Assembly (NCBI RefSeq): GCF_943193045.1
Contig: NZ_CALPCN010000011.1
Coordinates: 1-57,146, forward strand
DNA from: Pumilibacter muris
GTDB taxonomy: Bacteria > Bacillota > Clostridia > Christensenellales > Pumilibacteraceae
Direction: 5' to 3'
Length of the DNA: 57,146 bases
Position 1 is the stretch's first letter, and each line of letters begins with the position of its first letter. The notes below the pieces were generated by a model. It was not told where the DNA came from and did no database searches. It saw nothing but the letters and a program-made list of their open reading frames with translations. Of this stretch, positions 34,093 through 42,728 are shown piece after piece. A program made the position numbers and the translations under genes.

Positions 34093-35037
34093 ATGGCGGG
34101 ACTTTTCGGCGAGCTCGATGAAAACGTTAAGCTCATAGAAAAGACGTTCGGCGTGAGCGTGTCGCTTTCGGACGGCGGGTTGTCGGTTCGCGGAACGGAC
34201 GACGGAGTGGCGAAAGCGGCGAAACTTATAGAAGCGCTCGAAGAACTGTCGGAGCTCGGCGAAGAACTTAACCGCAGAGTGGTTTCGCACACGGCGCGCC
34301 TTATAGAAAACGGCGAGGCGGACAACCTGTCGGAAATATACGGTTCTGTGGCTGCGGTTACTCACAAAGGTAAAAAGCTAAGGGTTAAGTCGTCGGGTCA
34401 GCTCGAGTATATAAACGCAATAAAGAAGAATACCGTTGTAATAGGAATAGGACCCGCAGGCACCGGAAAAACCTTTTTGGCGGTTGCGCGCGCGGTAAGC
34501 GCTTTAAGAGCGGGCGAGGTTCAGAAAATAATTCTTACGCGACCAGCAATCGAGGCGGGAGAAAAACTCGGATATTTGCCCGGCGATTTGCAAATGAAGG
34601 TAGACCCGTATTTGCGCCCGCTGTACGACGCTCTCGAAGAGTTGATGGGCGAAAGCTATTTGCGGCTGATTGAAAGAGGAGTTCTCGAAATTGCGCCGCT
34701 CGCGTATATGAGAGGCAGAACGCTTAAATCGTCGTTCGTGATTCTCGACGAAGCCCAGAATACAACATGCGAGCAAATGAAAATGTTTCTAACCCGTTTG
34801 GGCGAAGGCAGTAAAATGGTGGTTGAGGGCGACTTAACGCAAATAGATTTGCCGCAGGGCAGAAAAAGCGGGCTCGCCGACGCCGCCGAAGTTTTGAGCG
34901 GTATAGATAAAATAAGCGTTATAAGACTTAAAGAAACTGACGTAGTGCGCCACGAGCTTGTGCAACAAATCGTGTCGGCGTATGAAAAAGCAAGCAAAGG
35001 AGAACCGAAAAACGATGGAAAAAGCGTCAACGGTTAA
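34093..35037 (+). CDS. phoH: PhoH-family ATPase, start codon unclear
   Basis: A PhoH/YqfE-type ATPase (314 residues from this ATG). Walker A is GIGPAGTGKTFLAVARAVSA; Walker B is SFVILDEAQNTT; DLTQIDLPQGRKSGL follows. This ATG falls inside the conserved N-terminal strand: the frame continues upstream as AKSTTTKTIKFGAD, which aligns with PhoH N-termini. In that frame an ideal site GGAGAG (34033-34038) is followed at 34048 by ACG where ATG is expected, after a stop at 34039. The true product probably has 15 more residues. Role: RNA-related ATPase near ybeY. Confidence 0.88.
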   Translation: MAGLFGELDENVKLIEKTFGVSVSLSDGGLSVRGTDDGVAKAAKLIEALEELSELGEELNRRVVSHTARLIENGEADNLSEIYGSVAAVTHKGKKLRVKSSGQLEYINAIKKNTVVIGIGPAGTGKTFLAVARAVSALRAGEVQKIILTRPAIEAGEKLGYLPGDLQMKVDPYLRPLYDALEELMGESYLRLIERGVLEIAPLAYMRGRTLKSSFVILDEAQNTTCEQMKMFLTRLGEGSKMVVEGDLTQIDLPQGRKSGLADAAEVLSGIDKISVIRLKETDVVRHELVQQIVSAYEKASKGEPKNDGKSVNG

Positions 35038-36460
35038 AGGACATAAAGCATCCGCGCGGGAAGTCGCGCGTGCTTTTTTCGTGTTTTTTGCTACTGCGGT
35101 GGTAATAGTTTGCGCTTCAGTGCTTAAATTCGTTTTGGTGGAAGACGTTAAGGCACGATTTACGGTTGTGTCTTACATTCTGTTCGCCATAGTGATAATC
35201 GTTATATTATCGGGGCACTTCGTTTATGTGGCAAGCAGCAGAACTGAGGTATTAAAAAACATAAGGCTGTTTTCCGCCGTTTATACCGCAATCGGCTTTA
35301 CGGTTGTTGCAAACGTGTGGCTTGAAAAAATAAATTCGTTTCTTATGCCCGCAATGCTTGCGGCGTTTATAGTTGCCACGCTTGCAAACGGGCGCGACGC
35401 GTTTTGCGCCAACATTTTCACTAATATTTTAATACTGTTTATATTGCTTACTCAAAACCACCTGACGCAAAGCACGCACTACTACGCTGTGGTTTCGAAA
35501 TTCGCGCAGGGTCTTACCGGCGGTTCGATTGTGGCATACTGGATTAAAAACAGCGTTAAGCGGTTGAACTTTTTGCTTAAAGGTTTGTTCGTGGCGTCGC
35601 TTTCGGTGCTCGCGGTGTTCGCGGTTGTTACGGCGTTTAACGGTCAGGTTCTCAATCTTGTTGAAATCGGATTTCTTGCGGGCGGAACTTTGGGGCAGGT
35701 AATAGTTGCGGTTGTGTTGCAGCCCATTTTCGAAACGGTGTTTAATCTTGTAACCAACACCCGTCTTGTGGAACTTACCGACCACAACGCCCCGCTTATA
35801 AAGCGCCTTAAAGAGGAGGCTCCCGGCACGTTCAACCACAGCCTTGCCGTTGCCAACTTTGCGGAAATTTGCGCGAGCGCGATAGGCGAAAATCCTTATC
35901 TTGCGCGCGCGTGCGCATATTATCACGACGTCGGAAAACTTGCGAACCCGCAGTATTTTAAAGAAAATCAAGGCGACATGAACCCGCACGACGGACTTTT
36001 GCCCGAAGTTAGCGCCGAAATAATCCGCAATCATGCAACGGAAGGCAAAAAGCTTTGCGACGAATACAGAATTCCGAGCGAGGTTTCGGATATAACGGTA
36101 GAGCATCACGGCACTTTGCCCATTTATGTGTTTTACGCAAAAGCCAAACAGCTTACCGACGGCGAAGTTGACATGGATTGGTACAGCTATCACGGCAGAA
36201 CTCCCGTTTCGAAAATCGCGGCTATAATAATGCTGTGCGACAGCGGCGAGGCGGCAATACGCGCTATGGACAACCCCGACGCCGAGCGCGTGGACGCTCT
36301 TTTGCGAAAGCTCATTCACGACAGAATTCAGGCGGGGCAGTTCGATAATTGTTCAATATCGCTCCGCGACCTCGACACAATAAGACAGACTATTATAAAC
36401 GCTTACGGCGGGCAGTTCCACAAAAGGCTTCGCTATCCCGACGGAGGTTCAAACCTGTGA
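35015..36460 (+). CDS. pgpH: PgpH-type HD-domain membrane phosphodiesterase lacking the extracellular domain
   Basis: A 481-residue relative of YqfF/PgpH, which cleaves cyclic di-AMP. Seven hydrophobic segments span about residues 20-240. The HD domain has FNHSLAVANFAEICASAIG, the HD pair in YYHDVGKLANPQYF, and further His/Asp ligands in EIIRNHATEG and EHHGTLPIYVFY. Family members are about 700 residues with an N-terminal extracellular 7TMR-HDED domain; here the first membrane helix begins near residue 18 and that domain is missing. A start at 34982 would add 11 residues. It overlaps phoH and ybeY. Confidence 0.88.
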   Translation: MEKASTVKGHKASAREVARAFFVFFATAVVIVCASVLKFVLVEDVKARFTVVSYILFAIVIIVILSGHFVYVASSRTEVLKNIRLFSAVYTAIGFTVVANVWLEKINSFLMPAMLAAFIVATLANGRDAFCANIFTNILILFILLTQNHLTQSTHYYAVVSKFAQGLTGGSIVAYWIKNSVKRLNFLLKGLFVASLSVLAVFAVVTAFNGQVLNLVEIGFLAGGTLGQVIVAVVLQPIFETVFNLVTNTRLVELTDHNAPLIKRLKEEAPGTFNHSLAVANFAEICASAIGENPYLARACAYYHDVGKLANPQYFKENQGDMNPHDGLLPEVSAEIIRNHATEGKKLCDEYRIPSEVSDITVEHHGTLPIYVFYAKAKQLTDGEVDMDWYSYHGRTPVSKIAAIIMLCDSGEAAIRAMDNPDAERVDALLRKLIHDRIQAGQFDNCSISLRDLDTIRQTIINAYGGQFHKRLRYPDGGSNL

Positions 36461-36936
36461 GCGCGATTGCGGTTGCGTTGAAAGAGAGCGGCGACTACGG
36501 AAAAATAGCGGATGCGGCAAGCGAATATTTTTCGCTTAAAGGAAATGCGGAAGCGGAGCTCGTGTTCGCGTCGCCCGAAGAAATACGAGAACTTAACCGC
36601 GAAACCCGCAACACCGACGTTGAGACGGACGTGCTCAGTTTTCCCGCGCTTTCGCTCGAAGCGGGAAATTATCCGCCTTTTACAAAGGAAAACTTTCCTT
36701 TCGAATTCGAGCCGGAAAGCGGGCGCGTGGAGCTTGGCAGCATAGTAGTGTGCCCCCAAATAGCCGAAAGGCAGGCGGCGGAATACGGGCACGGGGCGGA
36801 ACGAGAAAAGGGTTATCTTTTTTTGCACGGTCTTTTGCATTTGTTGGGGTTCGACCACATTGAAGAAGCCGACAAAAAGAAAATGAGAAAAGCGGAAGAA
36901 GAAATTTTAATAAAGGTCGGGCTCGAGCGCCGATAG
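36457..36936 (+). CDS. ybeY: Endoribonuclease YbeY
   Basis: A 159-residue rRNA maturation and ribosome quality-control nuclease. The zinc motif HGLLHLLGFDH is complete, and TRNTDVETDVLSFP is the family signature. The start is GTG 36457, overlapping the pgpH stop and preceded by GGAGG; longer frames extend into pgpH and are not supported. Confidence 0.94.
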   Translation: MSAIAVALKESGDYGKIADAASEYFSLKGNAEAELVFASPEEIRELNRETRNTDVETDVLSFPALSLEAGNYPPFTKENFPFEFEPESGRVELGSIVVCPQIAERQAAEYGHGAEREKGYLFLHGLLHLLGFDHIEEADKKKMRKAEEEILIKVGLERR

Positions 36937-36989
36937 TGCCGCAGTGCGGGAATGGCGCGAACAACTCGTAGACCGAAGAGGTAAAAATT

Positions 36990-37901
36990 ATGTTGAGCGG
37001 ATTTATTGCAATACTCGGCAAACCTAATGTGGGGAAGTCGAGCCTTATGAACGCGTTGGTAGGCGAAAAGGTGTCTATCGTAACGCCTAAGGCTCAGACT
37101 ACGCGCGATAAAATTTTGGGAATCGTAACCGACGAAAATTCTCAAATGGTGTTCGTAGACACACCGGGCGTTCATAAACCGCAATCGAAACTCGGCGAAT
37201 ATATGAACAAATGCGTGTCGTCCGCCGCCGACGGTGTGGACGCCGTAGTTATAGTTCTCGACGCGTCTAAAAAGCTTACCGATTCGGAAATCGCTTTTAT
37301 AGAAAAGCACTTGCACACGGGGGCGTCGGTGTATGTGGTTATAAACAAAACCGACCTTGTGTCTTACGAAAAAATTTATCCCATGCTTTCCCGTCTTGCG
37401 TATCTTACGCGCGAAGACGGCAAGCGCGGCGCGATTAAAGAAATTATTCCCACGTCTTGCTACAAGGGCGACAACATAGAACTGCTGAGAAGCTATCTTA
37501 AAGGCGAACTCGTGGAGGGCGACTGTTATTTCGACCCCGACGACATAACCGATAAGAGCGAACGCTACATGATTTGCGAAATAATCCGCGAAAAAGCTTT
37601 GTTGTTTTTGCAAGACGAAATTCCGCACGGAATAGGCGTTTATATTCAAACAATGGTGTACGACGGCGGACTTGCCAACATAGACGTTGACATTATCTGC
37701 GAGAAAGAAAGCCACAAATCGATTATAATAGGCGAAAAGGGAAGTAAGCTTAAAACAATAGGCGAGCGCGCCCGCGCCGACATAGAAAAATTGCTCGGAA
37801 CGAAAGTGTATTTAAAACTTTTTGTTAAAGTGCGCGAGGACTGGCGCAACAAGCACAACGTGCTCCGCGACATAGGTTACGACAAAAAGAAAAATTTGTA
37901 A
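36990..37901 (+). CDS. era: GTPase Era
   Basis: A 303-residue GTPase needed for 16S rRNA 3' maturation and 30S assembly. G1 is GKPNVGKSS, G3 DTPGVH, G4 NKTD. The KH domain (IIIGEKGSKLKTIGERARAD, KVYLKLFVKVREDWR) closes the protein. dgkA and cdd, which stand between ybeY and era in Bacillus, are absent here. AGAGGT precedes the ATG. Confidence 0.96.
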   Translation: MLSGFIAILGKPNVGKSSLMNALVGEKVSIVTPKAQTTRDKILGIVTDENSQMVFVDTPGVHKPQSKLGEYMNKCVSSAADGVDAVVIVLDASKKLTDSEIAFIEKHLHTGASVYVVINKTDLVSYEKIYPMLSRLAYLTREDGKRGAIKEIIPTSCYKGDNIELLRSYLKGELVEGDCYFDPDDITDKSERYMICEIIREKALLFLQDEIPHGIGVYIQTMVYDGGLANIDVDIICEKESHKSIIIGEKGSKLKTIGERARADIEKLLGTKVYLKLFVKVREDWRNKHNVLRDIGYDKKKNL

Positions 37902-37966
37902 AATAGCCTTGCGGTTAAATCTTTCGCTCTCGTTTGGGTATGCTAAAATCGGAGGTTTTATTGCCG

Positions 37967-38140
37967 ATGATTAACGGAATTTACGACGACGGAATGGGAA
38001 ACGCTTTGGGAACGGGTGCTTCGTTGCCCGCAGCCGAGCTTGTGTGGCTGATGTTCGCTCAAACGGGTATGCCGGGATTGTATATGCTATACAGCGATTT
38101 GAACAACAACGGAGAGCGCGAGCGTTCCATTTTAGACTGA
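37967..38140 (+). CDS. YqzL-like small protein
   Basis: A 57-residue protein (59 if the in-frame TTG at 37961, five bases after GGAGG, is the start). Its C-terminal half, LVWLMFAQTGMPGLYMLYSD, matches the YqzL pattern (WKVFSQTG.ID.Y...KE), and it sits between era and recO exactly as in Bacillus. YqzL has no known role. The N-terminal Gly-rich half is extra. Confidence 0.75.
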   Translation: MINGIYDDGMGNALGTGASLPAAELVWLMFAQTGMPGLYMLYSDLNNNGERERSILD

Positions 38141-38179
38141 CGGGCGGGAGCTTTAAATACAAAGGAGGTCGGACTTTTT

Positions 38180-38809
38180 ATGACCGACGTTAAGGCGTGC
38201 GGCGTTTGCATAGGTAGCCGCCCGCGCGGCGACAACGACAAAATGCTCGACGTGTTTTGCGACGACGGCAACGTGTACGGCGTTTTGGCGAGAGGCGCTT
38301 TAAAGCCCAAATACAAACTCAAATTCGCAACACAGCTCTTTTCGGCGTGCAATTATTATCTTTGCCCGTCGAAAGCGGGCTATTACATACTCGGCGGCGC
38401 CGATTTCGGCGAACTGTCGTTTTTGAGAATATCGAACGAACCTCAAGCTTTCGCCGCCGCATGCTTTGTTTGCGAAGTGGCTAACAAGTGCGTTAAGGTG
38501 GAAAACAAGCGTATGTATGCCGAAACTGTGGCGGCGCTCGGCGAACTTGCGTCGTTCGAAGACGTTTGCGCCCATGCGGTTTGTTTAAGAATTTTGCTTG
38601 CGGCTTTCGTGTCTTGCGGATTGGGCGCGCAAATACCTGCGGGTGAAAAGGGAGCGGTTTGCGAAAAACTTCTCGGCGCCGAGCTAGGCTCGGTGTCTTT
38701 GATTGCGCCCGAAAAGTCGGTGACTTTTCAACTTATAAGGCAATACGCTTCGCGTTTTACGGCGCATTTCGGAAAACTCAACAGTTTGAGCACGGCTTTG
38801 AGTTTTTAG
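38180..38809 (+). CDS. recO: DNA repair protein RecO, short form
   Basis: A 209-residue RecO, about 40 residues shorter than usual. The N-terminal OB fold (ACGVCIGSRPRGDNDKMLDV, YGVLARGALKPKYKL) and the helical C-terminal half are present. The zinc-finger region is reduced: only SCGLGAQIPAGEKGAVCEKL remains of the four-Cys pattern. RecO loads RecA with RecF/RecR. GGAGG precedes the ATG. Last gene of the yqfC-era cluster. Confidence 0.85.
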   Translation: MTDVKACGVCIGSRPRGDNDKMLDVFCDDGNVYGVLARGALKPKYKLKFATQLFSACNYYLCPSKAGYYILGGADFGELSFLRISNEPQAFAAACFVCEVANKCVKVENKRMYAETVAALGELASFEDVCAHAVCLRILLAAFVSCGLGAQIPAGEKGAVCEKLLGAELGSVSLIAPEKSVTFQLIRQYASRFTAHFGKLNSLSTALSF

Positions 38810-38881
38810 TTTTTAGGCGAATAAGTGTGCGCAATGCGGCGAGTTTATGTTTTAAACGCGCAAAAACCTTTATTCAAACAG

Positions 38882-38911
38882 TTGCTTTCGAACGTCGTAT
38901 TGTGTTATAAT
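38882..38911 (+). promoter_or_regulatory. Sigma-A promoter of ppdK
   Basis: TTGCTT (38882-38887), an 18-base spacer and TATAAT (38906-38911), 43 bases before the ppdK start, which has its own AAGGAG site. Confidence 0.65.
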
Positions 38912-38953
38912 AAATTTTGGTAAAAAAATCATTACAAGGAGTGGATAAACAAC

Positions 38954-41599
38954 ATGTCCAAAAAGTACGTTTATATGTTTAAAGAGGGCAACGGCAAAAT
39001 GCGCGAGTTGCTCGGCGGAAAAGGCGCCAACCTTGCGGAAATGACAAATCTCGGATTGCCCGTGCCGCAAGGATTCACAATTTCAACCGAAGCTTGCACT
39101 CAGTATTATGAGGACGGCAAGCAGATAAATAAAGACATTCAAGCCGAAATCATGGAAAACATAGACAAGCTCGAAAAGCTCGTCGGCAAAAAATTCGGAG
39201 ACAAGCAAAACCCGTTGTTGGTTTCCGTTCGCAGCGGCGCGCGCGCTTCCATGCCCGGCATGATGGACACTATTTTGAATCTCGGACTTAACGAAGAAGT
39301 GGTAGAAGTAATCGCCGCAAAATCCGGTAATCCCCGTTGGGCGTGGGACTGCTACCGCAGATTCATTCAAATGTATTCCGACGTAGTTATGGAGGTGGGC
39401 AAGAAATACTTCGAACAGCTCATCGACAAAATGAAAGAAAAGAAAAAGGTTACGCAAGACGTTGAACTTACTGCCGACGACCTTAAAGAACTCGCTTCGC
39501 AGTTCAAAGCCGAATACAAAGCCAAAATCGGAAAGGATTTCCCGACCGACCCCAAAGAACAGCTTTTCGGCGCTATAAAAGCGGTGTTCCGCAGTTGGGA
39601 CAACCCCCGCGCGAACATTTACCGCATGGACCACGACATTCCGTACAGCTGGGGTACTGCCGTAAACGTTCAAATGATGGCTTTCGGCAACATGGGCAAC
39701 GATTCGGGTACCGGCGTTGCGTTTACGCGTAATCCCGCTACCGGCGAAAAAGGACTTATGGGCGAATTCCTTGTGAACGCTCAGGGCGAAGACGTTGTTG
39801 CGGGCGTTCGCACTCCCATGCCCATTGCGCAAATGAAAGAGGTGTTCCCCGAAGCGTTCGCGCAGTTTGAAAACGTTTGTAAAACTCTTGAAAACCATTA
39901 CCGCGACATGCAGGATATGGAATTCACCATAGAGAACAAAAAGCTCTACATGCTTCAAACGCGTAACGGCAAGCGCACCGCAGCCGCCGCAATTAAAATC
40001 GCATGCGACCTTATAGACGAAAAAATGATTAGCGAGCAAGAAGCGCTTATGCAAATAGACGCGAAATCGCTCGACATGTTGCTTCACCCCACGTTCGACA
40101 CGAAAGCGCTTAAAGACGCCGATAAGAACAACGTTGTTGGCAAGGGCATAGCCGCTTCTCCCGGCGCCGCAACCGGCACAATCGTGTTCACAGCCGAAGA
40201 CGCCGTTGAAGAAGGAAAGAAAGGCAAAAAGGTTATTCTTGTGCGTCTCGAAACCTCTCCCGAAGACATCGAGGGTATGAAATACGCGCAAGGCATTCTT
40301 ACCGTTCGCGGCGGACAAACTTCGCATGCTGCGGTTGTTGCTCGCGGCATGGGCACCTGCTGTGTGTCGGGCTGCGGCGACATTAAAATGCACGAGGAAG
40401 AAAAATACTTCGAACTTGCTGGCAAAACGTTCCGCGAGGGCGACGCGCTCAGCCTCGACGGTTCCACAGGCAATATTTACGATTGCGCTATAAAAACCGT
40501 TCCCGCCGACCCCAACTCCGGTTACTTCGGCAGAATAATGAGCCTTGCCGACAAATACAAAGCTCTCGGAGTGCGCACCAACGCCGACACTCCTTCGGAC
40601 GCTAAGCAAGCCGCCGCGTTCGGAGCGCAGGGCATAGGGCTTTGCCGCACCGAGCACATGTTCTTCGACGCCGACAGAATAGGCGCGTTCCGCGAAATGA
40701 TTTGTTCGGATACGGTTGAAGAGAGAGAAGCCGCGCTCGCCAAAATCGAGCCTATGCAACAAGCCGACTTCGAGGGGCTGTTCGAAGCTCTCGGCGGCTA
40801 TCCCGTTACTATCCGTTTCCTCGACCCGCCTCTTCACGAATTCGTTCCCACCGAAGAAGCCGATATAAAGGCTCTCGCTAAGGCGCAGAACAAGAGCGTT
40901 AAGAGAATACACGAGATTATAGATTCGCTCCACGAGTTCAACCCCATGATGGGACACAGAGGTTGCCGCCTTACCGTAACTTATCCCGAAATTGCGGTAA
41001 TGCAAACCAAAGCTATTATAAAAGCGGCAATCAATGTTAAGAAAAAGCATTCGGCTTGGAATATCGTTCCCGAAATCATGATTCCTTTAACGGGCGAAGT
41101 TAAGGAAATGAAGTTCGTTAAAGACATAGTTGTGAAAACCGCAGACGCTGAAATCAAGGCTGCGGGAGTAAAGCTTAAATACGAAGTAGGCACTATGATA
41201 GAGATTCCGCGCGCGGCAATCACCGCCGACGAAATCGCTACCGAAGCCGAATTCTTCTGCTTCGGAACCAACGACCTTACGCAAATGACGTTCGGATTCA
41301 GCCGCGACGACGCGGGCAAATTCTTGGGCGCATACTACGGCGCTAAGATTTACGAGAGCGACCCGTTTGCACGCCTTGACCAAAAGGGCGTTGGCAGCCT
41401 CATGAAAACCGCTGTCGAACTCGGAAGAAAAACCCGTCCGAATATGCATTGCGGAATATGCGGCGAACACGGCGGCGACCCTTCGAGCGTGGAATTTTGC
41501 CACAATATAGGGCTGTCTTACGTTTCCTGCTCGCCTTACCGCGTGCCTATTGCGCGCTTGGCTGCGGCGCAGGCAAACATAAAAAATCCCCGCAAGTAA
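38954..41599 (+). CDS. ppdK: Pyruvate, phosphate dikinase
   Basis: An 881-residue enzyme interconverting pyruvate, ATP and phosphate with phosphoenolpyruvate, AMP and pyrophosphate; in anaerobes it often runs toward ATP in glycolysis. Nucleotide domain: GGKGANLAEMTNLGLPVPQG and SGARASMPGMMDTILNLGLN. Phospho-histidine: GGQTSHAAVVARGMG. Pyruvate domain: RTEHMFF, MIEIPRAA, FGTNDLTQM and CGICGEHGGDP. Full length, single gene with its own promoter, strongly biased codons suggesting high expression. Confidence 0.97.
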   Translation: MSKKYVYMFKEGNGKMRELLGGKGANLAEMTNLGLPVPQGFTISTEACTQYYEDGKQINKDIQAEIMENIDKLEKLVGKKFGDKQNPLLVSVRSGARASMPGMMDTILNLGLNEEVVEVIAAKSGNPRWAWDCYRRFIQMYSDVVMEVGKKYFEQLIDKMKEKKKVTQDVELTADDLKELASQFKAEYKAKIGKDFPTDPKEQLFGAIKAVFRSWDNPRANIYRMDHDIPYSWGTAVNVQMMAFGNMGNDSGTGVAFTRNPATGEKGLMGEFLVNAQGEDVVAGVRTPMPIAQMKEVFPEAFAQFENVCKTLENHYRDMQDMEFTIENKKLYMLQTRNGKRTAAAAIKIACDLIDEKMISEQEALMQIDAKSLDMLLHPTFDTKALKDADKNNVVGKGIAASPGAATGTIVFTAEDAVEEGKKGKKVILVRLETSPEDIEGMKYAQGILTVRGGQTSHAAVVARGMGTCCVSGCGDIKMHEEEKYFELAGKTFREGDALSLDGSTGNIYDCAIKTVPADPNSGYFGRIMSLADKYKALGVRTNADTPSDAKQAAAFGAQGIGLCRTEHMFFDADRIGAFREMICSDTVEEREAALAKIEPMQQADFEGLFEALGGYPVTIRFLDPPLHEFVPTEEADIKALAKAQNKSVKRIHEIIDSLHEFNPMMGHRGCRLTVTYPEIAVMQTKAIIKAAINVKKKHSAWNIVPEIMIPLTGEVKEMKFVKDIVVKTADAEIKAAGVKLKYEVGTMIEIPRAAITADEIATEAEFFCFGTNDLTQMTFGFSRDDAGKFLGAYYGAKIYESDPFARLDQKGVGSLMKTAVELGRKTRPNMHCGICGEHGGDPSSVEFCHNIGLSYVSCSPYRVPIARLAAAQANIKNPRK

Positions 41600-41640
41600 G
41601 AAAACGGACGGGATTATAAGAACCACACGTTGAATCCGCT

Positions 41641-41669
41641 AAGGACGGTGCGAAAAAGGCGCCGTCCTT
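41641..41669 (+). other. Stem-loop after ppdK
   Basis: AAGGACGG (41641-41648) pairs with CCGTCCTT (41662-41669), extended inward by three pairs, loop rich in A. No U-run follows directly (AACGTGG), so it is a weak terminator candidate or mRNA-end structure between ppdK and dgt. Confidence 0.4.
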
Positions 41670-41775
41670 AACGTGGTATTCGGGCACGGCGCTTTTTTCG
41701 CGGTGCGGAGGAGTTATTATAGACGGAAGCAATAAGCGTTATTCCGACGTAACGCACGAAATCGAAAGTAAATAT

Positions 41776-42723
41776 TTGAGCAAGTACGCTACGCGCGCCG
41801 CCGAAACCAAAGGGCGCGTGAGTCCGCTCGAACCCGACGGACTTCGCACCGATTTTCAGCGCGACCGCGACCGTATTTTGCATTGCAAGGCGTTTCGGCG
41901 TTTAAAACACAAAACGCAAGTTTTTCTTTCGCCCGAAGGCGACCACTACCGCACAAGGCTAACGCACACTCTCGAAGTAAGCCAAATAGCCAGAACAATT
42001 TCAAGGGCTTTAAGGCTTAACGAAGATTTAACCGAAGCAATCGCGCTCGGGCACGACTTGGGACACACGCCTTACGGTCATGCGGGCGAAAAAGCTTTGA
42101 ACAAGTTCATACATTTCGAACACAACGAGCAATCGCTCCGCATGGTGGATAAGCTTGAATACGACGGAGACGGAATGAACTTGTGTTTCGAGGTGCGCGA
42201 CGGCATTTTAAACCACACAAGTAGGGGCAAACCCGCCACTTTGGAAGGGCAGGTTGTGGCATGGAGCGACCGAATCGCATACATAAATCACGATATAGAC
42301 GACGCTGTTCGCGCGGGAGTGATTAAAGAAACGGATATTCCGAGCGAATTTCGAGAACTGTTCGGTCAACGTCATGCCGCACGTCTTAACAGCATGATTT
42401 TGGATATAATTAAAAACAGCTTCGATAAGCCGTATGCCCGCCCGAGCGAAGTTTTCGAGCGTGAAATTATGCGTCTGAGAAAGTTTATGTTCGACAACGT
42501 TTATTCGTCGCCCGTAGCGAAAGCCGAAGAATACAAAGCGGTAGACATGATAAGCTTTTTGTATCGGTACTATACCGAAAATCCGAACAAAATTCCCGAA
42601 GAGTTCGGAAAAATGGACAGCACCGTTGAACAGAAAACGGTGGATTACATTTCCATGATGAGCGACAATTATGCAGTGAGGTGTTTTACCGACATTACGG
42701 TGCCGAAAAATTGGAATAAATAG
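41776..42723 (+). CDS. dgt: Deoxyguanosinetriphosphate triphosphohydrolase-like protein, start codon unclear
   Basis: An HD-domain dNTPase (315 residues from this TTG). Motifs: FQRDRDRILHCKAFRRLKHK, SPEGDHYRTRLTHTLEVSQI, HDLGHTPYGHAGE. The TTG has no ribosome site. The frame stays open upstream as DGSNKRYSDVTHEIESKY, resembling the charged N-termini of the family, back to GGAGGAG (41706-41712). The codons there are ATT (41716) and ATA (41719); no ATG, GTG or TTG exists in that stretch. The natural start may be ATA/ATT, adding about 19 residues. It stands before dnaG, as in many Clostridia. Confidence 0.9.
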   Translation: MSKYATRAAETKGRVSPLEPDGLRTDFQRDRDRILHCKAFRRLKHKTQVFLSPEGDHYRTRLTHTLEVSQIARTISRALRLNEDLTEAIALGHDLGHTPYGHAGEKALNKFIHFEHNEQSLRMVDKLEYDGDGMNLCFEVRDGILNHTSRGKPATLEGQVVAWSDRIAYINHDIDDAVRAGVIKETDIPSEFRELFGQRHAARLNSMILDIIKNSFDKPYARPSEVFEREIMRLRKFMFDNVYSSPVAKAEEYKAVDMISFLYRYYTENPNKIPEEFGKMDSTVEQKTVDYISMMSDNYAVRCFTDITVPKNWNK

Positions 42724-42728
42724 AATAA

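Noticed and set aside
39083-41050. 655-codon open frame on the minus strand
   Set aside because: Lies wholly opposite ppdK, whose motifs are complete. The translation is Val/Phe/His/Arg-rich without any domain, as expected from a biased gene read in antisense.
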